Both the position numbers and the translations under genes were made by a program. Below the pieces are notes generated by a model. That model searched no databases. It was not told the origin of the DNA and saw only the letters and a list, made by a program, of their open reading frames with translations. Shown in pieces: positions 30,013 to 39,138 of a stretch of DNA of 64,000 nt. The DNA is from Gammaproteobacteria bacterium (lineage in GTDB: Bacteria; Pseudomonadota; Gammaproteobacteria; JABDBA01), in NCBI GenBank assembly GCA_013288885.1, contig JABDBA010000002.1:107930-171929 (forward strand), given 5' to 3'. The stretch's first letter is position 1. Each line of letters begins with the position of its first letter.

Positions 30013-30918
30013 ATCAAACTATTCGTACGAGGTCCGCAGTTGGGGCTGCGGTTTATTCTGTTGGTCCTGCTCTCAATAGCACTGATGGTGCTCGATTATC
30101 GCGAGCATTATCTGACGCCGGTGCGTAATTTGCTCACTGGCATTGTCGCGCCGATTCAATATGCGGTTAACGTTCCCATCCAATTTATCAACGACACCAG
30201 TTCACATCTTTCTAGCCGCCAAACTTTATTATCTGAGAATACCACGTTGCGTGCTAATCAACTTTTGATGGAAGCTAAATTACAAAAACTCATCGCATTG
30301 GAAAATGAAAACACGCAATTACGCGCTTTGCTGACTTCATCTACACGTTCTGATAATGAACATATCACCGTTGCACAGTTGTTGGCGGTGAGTACAGATC
30401 CACTGATGAGTGAAGTAGTGTTAGATAAAGGGCAAAACGATGAAGTCTATGTAGGGCAGCCGGTGTTGGATGCGAGTGGTATTATGGGGCAGATTGCGCA
30501 GGTCGGCCCGTTTACCAGTCGGGTATTATTGTTATCTGATCCGCGCAGTGCAATCCCCGTGCAAGCAGTACGTAATGGTATACGAGGTATCGTGCTTGGC
30601 AAAGGTGCGCTGGGTAATCTTGCTTTAACGGATATTCCCATCACGGTAGATATTCGTGTGGGGGATATTTTAGTGAGTTCAGGATTAGGCGGCCATTATC
30701 CTGAAGGTTATCCAGTGGGGGTGGTGAGCCGTGTGCGTCATGATCAAGGTGGGCAATTTGCGGCGATTGAAGTGATTCCTAGTGCGCAGCTTGATCGTAA
30801 CCAACCGGTGTTATTGATCTGGCCGACGAATAAAAATTTATCAATCGATGCGCCTGCTATTCAATCGGAGCATAAAGCCCTTATAAAACCACATCACGCG
30901 GATGAGAGGAAAGAATAA
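30013..30918 (+). CDS. mreC: Rod shape-determining protein MreC, apparent AUC start codon
   Basis: 301 residues if translated from ATC 30013. MreC is a bitopic inner membrane scaffold that links MreB to PBP2/RodA. The N-terminal residues IKLFVRGPQLGLRFIL align with the conserved MKPIFSRGPSLQIRLIL of E. coli MreC starting exactly at this codon. GGAG at 30001-30004 is 8 nt upstream and an in-frame TAA lies at 29998-30000, so no earlier start exists. The next start, TTG 30040, lacks a ribosome site and drops nine conserved residues. Then come a membrane helix, a coiled coil (about 70-110) and two beta domains with SGLGGHYPEGYPVGVV. mreD overlaps its stop by 1 nt. Confidence 0.9.
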   Translation: MKLFVRGPQLGLRFILLVLLSIALMVLDYREHYLTPVRNLLTGIVAPIQYAVNVPIQFINDTSSHLSSRQTLLSENTTLRANQLLMEAKLQKLIALENENTQLRALLTSSTRSDNEHITVAQLLAVSTDPLMSEVVLDKGQNDEVYVGQPVLDASGIMGQIAQVGPFTSRVLLLSDPRSAIPVQAVRNGIRGIVLGKGALGNLALTDIPITVDIRVGDILVSSGLGGHYPEGYPVGVVSRVRHDQGGQFAAIEVIPSAQLDRNQPVLLIWPTNKNLSIDAPAIQSEHKALIKPHHADERKE

Positions 30919-31406
30919 TGCAATCTTTATCGCCACGTGGAATGCTGGTTATTACGCTGAGTTTATTGTTGGCATTAGTTTTAAGTGTGTTGCCTTTGCC
31001 AAAATGGGCGCTGCTGTTTTATCCGCAGTGGTTGCCGTTAGTGTTGTTGTATTGGGCGATTGCTTTGCCACATCGTGTTAGTTTGGGTGTGGCGTGGTTA
31101 TTGGGTTTATTACTCGATGGTTTATATGGCACGGTGTTGGGTGAACATGCGTTAGCATTAACGGTGATAACATTTGTGGCAGGTAAATTGTATCGGCAGA
31201 TCCGTATGTTTCCTATTTTGCAGCAAGCATTCAGTATGATGATGTTGATTGTTTTATATCAAGTAATTTTAATGTGGATTCAAGGGATAATGGGTTCGTT
31301 GCAAGATGTACGTTGGTTTTGGGTGTCTGCTGTGGTGAGTATGTTATTTTGGCCGTGGGTTTATACAATACTACGCTCATGCCGACGACGGTTTAGTGTG
31401 TACTAG
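30918..31406 (+). CDS. mreD: Rod shape-determining protein MreD
   Basis: 162 residues with about five or six membrane helices. Inner membrane partner of MreC in the elongasome. Typical segments: PLPKWALLFYPQWLPLVLLY and GVAWLLGLLLDGLYGTVLGEHAL. The ATG overlaps the mreC stop (TAATG). The TAG stop lies in the left tip of a large palindromic element. Confidence 0.94.
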   Translation: MQSLSPRGMLVITLSLLLALVLSVLPLPKWALLFYPQWLPLVLLYWAIALPHRVSLGVAWLLGLLLDGLYGTVLGEHALALTVITFVAGKLYRQIRMFPILQQAFSMMMLIVLYQVILMWIQGIMGSLQDVRWFWVSAVVSMLFWPWVYTILRSCRRRFSVY

Positions 31407-31557
31407 AATGTAATTCCCAAAAATTCTCAATCGGCTTGCCTGATGTCAACGCAGACGGACCAGCCTCCCTGCGATCGACAAGCACGTCCCTGTGCTTGAC
31501 GGTCTGCTTATGACATTCAGCCAATCCACTTGAGAATTTTTGGAAATAATTTTCTAG
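31403..31557. repeat. 155-nt nested palindromic element between convergent mreD and RMD1-like gene
   Basis: The terminal arms CTAGAAT...CCAAAAATTCTCAA (31403-31430) and TTGAGAATTTTTGG...TTCTAG (31530-31557) are inverted copies with small differences. Nested inside are TGATGTCA/TGACAT, GCAGAC/GTCTGC and a CAAGCAC/GTGCTTG hairpin with a 6-nt loop. The stop codons of both convergent genes (TAG at 31404-31406 and, on the minus strand, 31556-31554) lie in its CTAG tips. It could be a MITE, a bidirectional terminator or a structured RNA; only the symmetry is seen directly. Confidence 0.75.
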
Positions 31558-32357
31558 AATCTATCTAACAGACTAATTAGGATCTCGATAAAAATCAGCA
31601 AAATAATAATCGCTTCTAAAATACTGGAATAACGGTGTTGCAGTTGATTGTTGAGCATCACAAAAATTTCATTCAGCACATCTAATTTGCGATTGAGTGT
31701 GGCGACGCGTTTGGGTACATCTAAAAATTGTTCGATGGCAATATAATAGGATTCAAGATTAGAATATTGCCAAAAATATTCAGGGACTTCGAGATATTCA
31801 CTGTTAAGGTTCACCGAGCTGCGCACTAAAAAAATATCGCCGATGCGTTTAGAGATGGCTTTGCGCGATAATAAAATTTTACCGCCGCGCGCTAATTCAA
31901 TGGGGATATGATTGTTGTTATCGATGGTTTTTTGAATCGCATCTTCATACGATTCGAGTTTGACCGATTGTGCGAGGCTATAAGAAATAGCTAATTTTAG
32001 TGGTATGTTATAAGCTTCTTCGTTGGAAATCGAAATAATATCAGCCCGAAAACGTGGGTGCGCAGTGATTTTAGTTTCTGCACCTAATTTATAGATATAA
32101 TGACTAATTTCAATTTTTTCTAACGGGTCGAAGGCAAAATCTTTTAGCTGTTGCAAGATTTTTTGTTCTTGATATTTGCGCATACCCCACGTGACAAAAC
32201 AGCCATGTTTAAATAAAAAAATATCATAACCATGAAGAGTTTTACTAACATGCAAAACATCGCGATAAAATTTTACTACCGCGTGTTTTGCTTTAAAAAA
32301 ATCAGCAATTGCTGCCAATTTATAACTATTGGCAGTACAGAATGCTACGCAGCGCAT
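31554..32357 (-). CDS. RMD1/DUF155 family membrane protein
   Basis: 267 residues, matching the DUF155 (YagE, eukaryotic RMD1/RMND1) family. A soluble N-terminal domain is followed by the conserved C-terminal helices (RKLDVLNEIFVMLNNQLQHR) and one membrane anchor (EAIIILLIFIEILISLLDRF). In eukaryotes RMND1 supports mitochondrial translation; the bacterial role is unknown. It starts 9 nt after the host-attachment-family gene, so the two are probably cotranscribed. Confidence 0.8.
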   Translation of the reverse strand: MRCVAFCTANSYKLAAIADFFKAKHAVVKFYRDVLHVSKTLHGYDIFLFKHGCFVTWGMRKYQEQKILQQLKDFAFDPLEKIEISHYIYKLGAETKITAHPRFRADIISISNEEAYNIPLKLAISYSLAQSVKLESYEDAIQKTIDNNNHIPIELARGGKILLSRKAISKRIGDIFLVRSSVNLNSEYLEVPEYFWQYSNLESYYIAIEQFLDVPKRVATLNRKLDVLNEIFVMLNNQLQHRYSSILEAIIILLIFIEILISLLDRF

Positions 32358-32366
32358 ACCGCCTCC

Positions 32367-32801
32367 TTATATCTTTTCAGATACTAGAGTCAATAAATCT
32401 GCTTCATTCATATCATGGTAATCTTTGTGAATAACACGACTGATTTTATCACGCACATGTGTGCTGCAATGTTTGTTTAGCAAGCCTTCAAAGTGGGGTG
32501 GTGCAACCAAAATAACGGATTCAAAATCATTAGTGGTGCGACCATGTTCAAGTAAATGTGCAATTTCTTGCGCGAAGTGTTCCGCTTCGCCTTCTTTAGG
32601 GTCAGTCTTGCTGCTGTAATTGCCGCCGCCGGCGCCACTACGTACTTTGTAGCGACCTAAGCTCCCTGACATTAATTCACTGTCTTTTTTCCGACTATCG
32701 GGGTGGTTTAATTGGTGTAGAAGATCAAGATGGCGTGTGCCGTTTAAAGCGTAAATACGTGCGGTACTAGCATTAGTTACAATGATCCATTTTTTGCTCA
32801 T
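32367..32801 (-). CDS. Host attachment family protein (BaeRF-like)
   Basis: 144 residues of the family named protein required for attachment to host cells, first described in Agrobacterium and related to archaeal/eukaryotic release factor 1 domains. Signatures: WIIVTNASTARIYALNG near the N-terminus, a central Gly/Ser-rich segment (SGAGGGNYSSKTDPKEGE) and SVILVAPPHFEGLLN. Despite its name no surface signal is present; it is likely cytosolic. AGGGAG precedes the ATG. Confidence 0.8.
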   Translation of the reverse strand: MSKKWIIVTNASTARIYALNGTRHLDLLHQLNHPDSRKKDSELMSGSLGRYKVRSGAGGGNYSSKTDPKEGEAEHFAQEIAHLLEHGRTTNDFESVILVAPPHFEGLLNKHCSTHVRDKISRVIHKDYHDMNEADLLTLVSEKI

Positions 32802-32895
32802 AGCTCCCTCGCTTGTTCTATAACGTTAATCCTATTAATTTAATATTAGCATCTAATGCTATTTCTTGCCATGAAAATGTAGTATTTTCATCATT

Positions 32896-35802
32896 ATGAA
32901 ACGAGCCCTCTCACATGCCGCACATACGCTCTGGGTAACCTGCCTGGTTCTCATTGTGTTATTGGCTGTGGTATTTAGTATTGCCCGTGCTTTGACCCCT
33001 TTAGTGACGAGTCATCGCGAAGCGGTTGCGAACTGGGTTACCACAGCCGTGGGGCAGCCCGTGCAGATAGGTGCGCTGGCGGTGGTCTGGCATGGCCTAC
33101 AGCCTAGGCTGGAAGGCAAGAACGTGGTGATTATCGACCCAGAAGAAAAGCAACCATTATTGGCAGCCGATGCGTTGGAGGTTAGGCTAAATTTGTTGTC
33201 TAGCATACTAACCGGAAGCATCCATATTGCAGAAGTTAAAATCATCGGAGCGCAATTAATATTGCGACAAAATGCTGATAACAGCGTCACCCTGATTAGT
33301 AATAACAATACGCCTACTAATCCATCACCGATGGATGATAAAACATTTAATAAAGTGATGTTGTGGTTGTTCAAAGAACCAAATATCACACTTGAAGATA
33401 TTTCACTGACTTGGCAAGGCAAAGATGGTATCAACATTCCCATTCATGAAATTGATGTTACTTTGAAAAGTAATGGTGGCTCACACATCTTATTAGGCAG
33501 AGCACAAATAGCGCAAGAAACAGCATCACAACTTACCTTTGTTGCAGATATAAAAGGGAATTGGCAAAACAAACAAAAAATAACAGCGCGTTTATATGTG
33601 GATGCCGAAGATATTATTTTGCAACAATGGTTAAATAGAGTTTACCCCGCACTCAAACAAGGGCAAATAGATTTGCAATTATGGGGTTCTTGGCAAAATA
33701 CCCATCTGCAATCGGTGCAAAGTTTATTTGCGCTGCATGATTTAAAAATAAGGGGTAAAAAATTTTTTGCGATCACTGATCTCAGTGGCAATTTATTTTT
33801 ACAGCCAGATAGTAATGGCAATTGGCAGTTTGCGGCTGATTTAGCCAGTCAAAATTCTAAGGTTGATTTTGGCCCACTCTTTCGCAAGCCGATTCCATTA
33901 CAACAATTTACCGCTTATGTCGGAGGTCAACAAGATGCTACAGGTTGGCTGGTGCAAGCGGCGCAAGTGACCATACGCAACGCAGATGCAATTGCGAACG
34001 CCAATATGGGGTTATTCATCCCACAAAATGGTGATAGCCCAACCATCGGTCTGTTGGCGGCCACGCGTTTTAATAACACATTGCAGGTTGCTAATTATTT
34101 ACCGCTCACCGTATTAAAACCAGCGTTGGTGACCTGGTTAGGTAAGTCGATCAAGCGTTTTGATGGTATCAATAGCACTTTAGTAATTAATGGGCAGTTG
34201 GCTGATTTTCCTTATGATGGTGGCAAAGGAACTTTTATCGTCGATAGCCGATTGAATAATCTGGATGTAGATTATTTTAAAGGTTGGCCGTCGGTTGATC
34301 AGATCATGGGGCAATTAGTGTTTTATGATCGCAGCATGGATTTAATGATTGATTCAGCAAAAACATTAGACATTCCAGTACAAAATATTCATGTGTTTAT
34401 TCCTATTATTAAAAAAGAGGTGCAATCTATTTTAAATGTCGATGCCGATAATATTCAAAGTACCCTTGGGCAAGGTTTTGCATTTTTGCGCAGCAGCCCG
34501 TTGCGCCAAGGCGGTCTTGCTGCTGTAGCCAATTTTGATGGGCAGGGGCCCGTGCAAACGCAATTGCATTTAGCCATTCCGTTAGAAGATGGCAAAATAA
34601 AAACTCAAGTCCAGGGTAAAATAAATTTGCCGGGTAATATATTAGATATTTCAAAAACTTTACAAATACAAAAATTAGTTGGGCAGCTAACTTTCACGCA
34701 AGATAATTTGGCGGGCAAAGGTTTAGTGGGCATTTTATGGAAAAAACCGATTAGTTTTACTGTGGCCACGCAACCCAGCAAACAAATAAAAATAAAATAC
34801 GGTGATGTCAATGCCACTTTAGTGCCACAAAATAATAGTTGGGCGCTTAACTTGACGGCGCCTGGTGTAGTGGGGCAAGTGTCGATTCCGAGTAACAAAC
34901 AACAGCCCATGCAGGCCAATTTTAAACAGATTTATTTGAGCGATAGTACTACCAGCAATATACAAAAGTTTTCAGCGCAAGATGTTCCGCTGGTAAATCT
35001 GAATGCAGATGATGTTCGTTATGGGGTAAAACAATTTGGTCAAGTAAAATTGCAATTAGTGCCAATTGCTAGCGGTGTGTCTATCAAGAATTTAACGGCG
35101 ACTACACCCGCGTATACTTTAACGGCTAATGGTGCATGGAACACCACTAAAAAAGGTAATGACACGCAACTCGCGGGTAACCTGGTGAGCGCTGATATTA
35201 GTACTGCGTTAGCCAATTGGGGTATGCCCGCAGCGATTAAAGCGCAGCAGAGCCAGATACAATTTACCTTAAATTGGCCAGACAGCGCTTATAATCCTAC
35301 TCTCGCAAAAACCAGCGGGAAAATAACGCTCTCGTTTAGTAAAGGCAAAATTGTTGGTCTGAGTTCGAGTACGGCGGCAAAAATCGGTATTGGTAATTTG
35401 TTGACGTCGATGAGTTTGCAAAGTTTTAGTCGTTATCTACGTTTTGATTTTAGCAATTTAACCTCGCAAGATTTTGATTTTGATACGCTAAAAGGAACTT
35501 TCACATTAGATAACGGCAATGCTTATACACAAGATTTAGAAATTAATGGCCCGCTGGCTCATGTTACAATAAAAGGACGCGTTGGCTTAGCCGCACAGAA
35601 TTATGATTTACAAGTCAAAGTCAAACCGAATGTAACTTCTGGCATACCGGTGATTATCGCTATAGTAAATCCCATCGCTGGCGCGGTGGCTTGGGCCGCT
35701 AATAAAATTTTATCGCCCGCCGTTTCAACCATTACTGCCGACACCTATCGCATGACCGGCTCCTGGAGCAAACCGGTCGTGGTAAAGGGGAGCGATAAGT
35801 AG
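32896..35802 (+). CDS. yhdP: YhdP-family AsmA-like protein
   Basis: 968 residues, shorter than E. coli YhdP (1266). The protein has an N-terminal inner membrane anchor (TLWVTCLVLIVLLAVVFSIA) and a long repeating beta structure spanning the periplasm. AsmA-like proteins carry phospholipid between inner and outer membranes. The AsmA start LTPLVTSHREAVANWVTTAV and the C-terminal AsmA-like region with LAAQNYDLQVKVKPNVTSG then IPVIIAIVNPIAGAVAW are recognisable. Position upstream of tldD matches other gammaproteobacteria. Confidence 0.87.
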   Translation: MKRALSHAAHTLWVTCLVLIVLLAVVFSIARALTPLVTSHREAVANWVTTAVGQPVQIGALAVVWHGLQPRLEGKNVVIIDPEEKQPLLAADALEVRLNLLSSILTGSIHIAEVKIIGAQLILRQNADNSVTLISNNNTPTNPSPMDDKTFNKVMLWLFKEPNITLEDISLTWQGKDGINIPIHEIDVTLKSNGGSHILLGRAQIAQETASQLTFVADIKGNWQNKQKITARLYVDAEDIILQQWLNRVYPALKQGQIDLQLWGSWQNTHLQSVQSLFALHDLKIRGKKFFAITDLSGNLFLQPDSNGNWQFAADLASQNSKVDFGPLFRKPIPLQQFTAYVGGQQDATGWLVQAAQVTIRNADAIANANMGLFIPQNGDSPTIGLLAATRFNNTLQVANYLPLTVLKPALVTWLGKSIKRFDGINSTLVINGQLADFPYDGGKGTFIVDSRLNNLDVDYFKGWPSVDQIMGQLVFYDRSMDLMIDSAKTLDIPVQNIHVFIPIIKKEVQSILNVDADNIQSTLGQGFAFLRSSPLRQGGLAAVANFDGQGPVQTQLHLAIPLEDGKIKTQVQGKINLPGNILDISKTLQIQKLVGQLTFTQDNLAGKGLVGILWKKPISFTVATQPSKQIKIKYGDVNATLVPQNNSWALNLTAPGVVGQVSIPSNKQQPMQANFKQIYLSDSTTSNIQKFSAQDVPLVNLNADDVRYGVKQFGQVKLQLVPIASGVSIKNLTATTPAYTLTANGAWNTTKKGNDTQLAGNLVSADISTALANWGMPAAIKAQQSQIQFTLNWPDSAYNPTLAKTSGKITLSFSKGKIVGLSSSTAAKIGIGNLLTSMSLQSFSRYLRFDFSNLTSQDFDFDTLKGTFTLDNGNAYTQDLEINGPLAHVTIKGRVGLAAQNYDLQVKVKPNVTSGIPVIIAIVNPIAGAVAWAANKILSPAVSTITADTYRMTGSWSKPVVVKGSDK

Positions 35803-35813
35803 GGGATGTTTCC

Positions 35814-35842
35814 GTAACCGTGGTTACCGTAACTGTGGTTAC
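35814..35842. repeat. Tandem 15-bp palindromic units between yhdP and tldD
   Basis: GTAACCGTGGTTAC (35814-35827) and GTAACTGTGGTTAC (35829-35842) are spaced 15 nt start to start. The outer six bases of each unit are complementary. The size and dyad symmetry suit a dimeric repressor site, but this could equally be a small repeat or a weak terminator. Confidence 0.5.
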
Positions 35843-35936
35843 GCTAAGATGAATCCAGGAATAATGCAAGCGATTTGCCTAAAACCTCAGCATCGATTAA
35901 TGTAAGCTATCGAAATCCCATTTTGAGCTATTAACT

Positions 35937-37382
35937 ATGAACAACAACCTCATTATCGCCCGTAAAGCCTTATTGGAACCCGCTGGTATTACTGAAAACC
36001 AGCTTCAGACCGTGTTGGGCAAGGTATTAGGCCATTCGGTGGACAATGCTGATCTGTATTTTCAAGCAGTACGGTCGGAGTCTTGGGTGCTGGAAGAGGG
36101 CATCATCAAAAGCGGTAGCTATAACATTGAGCGGGGGGTGGGGGTGCGCGCCATCAGCGGTGAAAAGACCGGCTTCGCTTATTCCGACGATATTTTAATG
36201 CCAGCGCTCGAACAAGCGGCCAATGCCGCCAGCAGTATCGCGCGCACTGGCCATGAAGGCAGCGTAAAAGCGTGGCATAAAACCAAGGGGCATGAATTGT
36301 ATTTGCCTATTGACCCGCTCACTACCATGAACGAACAAGAAAAATTAGCACTATTGAAACAACTCGATGCCGAAGCGCGGCGTTTAGATAAGCGCATTAC
36401 ACAAGTGAGTGTGAGTTTAGTCGGCGTGCATGAAATCGTTTTAATTATGGCGAGCGATGGTACATTAGCAGCCGACGTGCGGCCTTTGGTGCGTTTGAAT
36501 GTGTCAGTAATTGCAGAACAAAATGGTCAGCGTGAACAAGGCTATGCCGGTGGTGGTGGTCGTTTGGGTTATGAATATTTTCTGCAAGAAGATCGTGCGC
36601 TGGATTTTGCACGTGAAGCTGTGCGACAAGCGCTAGTCAATTTAGATGCCGTGCCAGCACCTGCGGGCACGATGCCAGTGGTGTTAGGCCCTGGTTGGCC
36701 CGGCGTGTTGTTGCACGAAGCGGTTGGTCATGGTTTGGAAGGTGATTTTAATCGCAAAGGTAGCTCGGCATTTAGTGGCCGTATCGGCGAGCGTGTGGCA
36801 ACGCCAGGTTGCACCGTGGTTGATGATGGTACGATGCCTAATCGTCGTGGTTCATTAAATGTTGATGATGAAGGTACGCCAACACAGCGCAATGTGTTAA
36901 TCGAAAAAGGAATTTTAAAAGGTTATATGCAAGATAAATTAAACGCGCGTTTAATGGGTGGGGTGTCGACTGGCAATGGCCGTCGCGAATCGTATTCTTC
37001 ACTGCCGATGCCGCGCATGACCAATACTTATCTGCTGCCCGGCCCTTACGCGCCTGAAGAAATTATTGCCTCGGTAGAAAAAGGTATTTACGCGGTGAAT
37101 TTTGCGGGTGGGCAAGTGGATATTACTTCCGGCAAATTTGTTTTTTCAGCGTGTGAAGCGTATTTAATTGAAAATGGTAAAATCACCAAGCCAGTGAAAG
37201 GCGCTACGTTGATTGGCAACGGCCCAGAAATTTTGACGAAAGTGTCGATGATTGGTAATGATCTGAAATTAGACACCGGGATGGGTGTGTGTGGCAAAGA
37301 CGGGCAGAGTGTGCCAGTCGGTGTCGGGCAACCGACGCTGAAGGTGGATGCACTCACTGTCGGTGGTACGAGTCATAATTAA
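35937..37382 (+). CDS. tldD: Metalloprotease TldD
   Basis: 481 residues (E. coli 481). TldD pairs with TldE/PmbA to degrade unfolded peptides and mature microcins; the partner pmbA is not in the window. The zinc motif [11 protein letters not shown] is at about 260-270 and the C-terminal half has [15 protein letters not shown] and LIGNGPEIL. msbA begins immediately after its stop. Confidence 0.96.
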   Translation: MNNNLIIARKALLEPAGITENQLQTVLGKVLGHSVDNADLYFQAVRSESWVLEEGIIKSGSYNIERGVGVRAISGEKTGFAYSDDILMPALEQAANAASSIARTGHEGSVKAWHKTKGHELYLPIDPLTTMNEQEKLALLKQLDAEARRLDKRITQVSVSLVGVHEIVLIMASDGTLAADVRPLVRLNVSVIAEQNGQREQGYAGGGGRLGYEYFLQEDRALDFAREAVRQALVNLDAVPAPAGTMPVVLGPGWPGVLLHEAVGHGLEGDFNRKGSSAFSGRIGERVATPGCTVVDDGTMPNRRGSLNVDDEGTPTQRNVLIEKGILKGYMQDKLNARLMGGVSTGNGRRESYSSLPMPRMTNTYLLPGPYAPEEIIASVEKGIYAVNFAGGQVDITSGKFVFSACEAYLIENGKITKPVKGATLIGNGPEILTKVSMIGNDLKLDTGMGVCGKDGQSVPVGVGQPTLKVDALTVGGTSHN

Positions 37383-37383
37383 C

Positions 37384-39138
37384 GTGAACAAACAAACATT
37401 CAACTACAACGGCTTTTATCTTTACAAGCGATTGTTCCAATACGCCAAACGTTATTGGATCGGGCTAGTATTAGGAATGATCGGGACCATCACTCAATCC
37501 GGCGTCGATGCTGGTTTCACTTGGCTCATTAAACCATTATTAGACAAAGGTTTTATCGCCAAAGATCAAACGTTTATTCATTGGTTACCGCTGGGAATTA
37601 TTTTGGCGTTTATTTTGCGCGGTGGCGCGGGTTTTATGTCGAATTATTTTATGGCATGGACCGGGCGCAATGTCGTGATGCGTTTTCGACAAGATATTTT
37701 TGCGCATCTGTTACGCTTGCCCGCAACTTTTTATGACAACACCACTTCGGGGCAATTATTATCGGCGATTATTTACAATGTCGATCAAGTCGCGAAAGCC
37801 AGTTCCGATGCTATCGTGATCGTAGTGCAAGAAAGTTTTTTTATCGCTGGTTTAATCGTGGTGATGATGCTGACCAGCTGGAAATTAAGTTTATTATTTT
37901 TAGTGACCACGCCGGTTATCGCGGTGATTGCGCGCCGATCAAGCTTACGCATGCGCCGCTTAAGTAAAAGCGTGCAATTTTCGATGGGTGATATCACGCA
38001 AGTCGCTGAAGAATCGATCGAAGGTTACAAAGTGATTCGTACCTTTGGTGGGCAGCAATATGAAACGGATAAATTTAATGATCTCACGGTAAAAAATCGT
38101 TTTCGCGAATTAAAAATTATTGCTACTAATATTTTGGCGAGTAGCAGTGTGCAATTGGTGGCAGGTTGTGTGATTTCTCTTACTATTTATTTGACCACCT
38201 TAAAATCCGCACACATTACCGCAGGTGGTTTTACCTCGATGATTGCTGCGATGTTGGCATTATTAAAACCGATGCGTAATTTAACTAATGTGAATAATAC
38301 GATTCAAAAAGGCATTGCGGCCGCTGAAAGCATCTTTTTATTGTTGGATCAACCACCAGAAAAAGATGAAGGCACAACCCAGTTAACGCGCGTAAAAGGC
38401 GCGATTGAATATCAGCAGGTTAATTTTTCTTATAATAGTGACAAAAAAATTCTGCACGATATTTCGTTTAAAGCCGAACCAGGTCAAACCATCGCATTAG
38501 TAGGGCGTTCCGGCAGTGGTAAATCGACATTAGTGAATTTATTACCGCGTTTTTATGACGGCTATAGCGGGCGTATTTTAGTCGATGGTATCGATACGCA
38601 TACCATTCGCTTAGAAGATTTGCGAAAACAATTAGCGTTTGTTTCGCAACAAGTCACATTATTTAACGACACTATTGCACACAATATTGCTTATGGTCGT
38701 TTTGCCCAAGCGAGCGAAGCAGAAATTATACGCGCGGCAGAAGCTGCCCATGCGATGGAATTTATTAAAGAGCTGCCCGATGGTTTGCAAACTTTAGTGG
38801 GTGAAAACGGTGTGTTATTGTCGGGTGGGCAAAGACAACGCATCGCAATTGCACGCGCACTATTAAAAAATTCACCAATTTTAATTTTAGATGAAGCGAC
38901 TTCTGCATTAGACACCGAAGCCGAACGCCATATTCAAGAAGCGCTTGATAGCTTGATGCACAACCGTACTACGCTCGTCATCGCGCATCGTTTATCCACC
39001 ATTGAAAACGCGCATACTATCTTAGTGATGGATAATGGCCGTATCGTTGAGAGCGGCTCACATGCGCAGTTGCTTGCACATGACGGGTATTATGCGAAAC
39101 TGTATCGGATGCAATTCAAGGAATTAGCTACGGCATGA
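37384..39138 (+). CDS. msbA: Lipid A export ATP-binding/permease protein MsbA
   Basis: 584 residues from GTG 37384 (E. coli 582); the frame is open further upstream inside tldD. Homodimeric ABC exporter that flips lipid A-core across the inner membrane. Six membrane helices (1-320) precede the ATPase: Walker A GRSGSGKST (about 375-384), signature LSGGQRQRIAIARALL (about 479), Walker B ILILDEATSALD and H-loop VIAHRLST. lpxK overlaps the stop by 4 nt, the classical msbA-lpxK pair. The start has no strong Shine-Dalgarno. Confidence 0.95.
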   Translation: MNKQTFNYNGFYLYKRLFQYAKRYWIGLVLGMIGTITQSGVDAGFTWLIKPLLDKGFIAKDQTFIHWLPLGIILAFILRGGAGFMSNYFMAWTGRNVVMRFRQDIFAHLLRLPATFYDNTTSGQLLSAIIYNVDQVAKASSDAIVIVVQESFFIAGLIVVMMLTSWKLSLLFLVTTPVIAVIARRSSLRMRRLSKSVQFSMGDITQVAEESIEGYKVIRTFGGQQYETDKFNDLTVKNRFRELKIIATNILASSSVQLVAGCVISLTIYLTTLKSAHITAGGFTSMIAAMLALLKPMRNLTNVNNTIQKGIAAAESIFLLLDQPPEKDEGTTQLTRVKGAIEYQQVNFSYNSDKKILHDISFKAEPGQTIALVGRSGSGKSTLVNLLPRFYDGYSGRILVDGIDTHTIRLEDLRKQLAFVSQQVTLFNDTIAHNIAYGRFAQASEAEIIRAAEAAHAMEFIKELPDGLQTLVGENGVLLSGGQRQRIAIARALLKNSPILILDEATSALDTEAERHIQEALDSLMHNRTTLVIAHRLSTIENAHTILVMDNGRIVESGSHAQLLAHDGYYAKLYRMQFKELATA

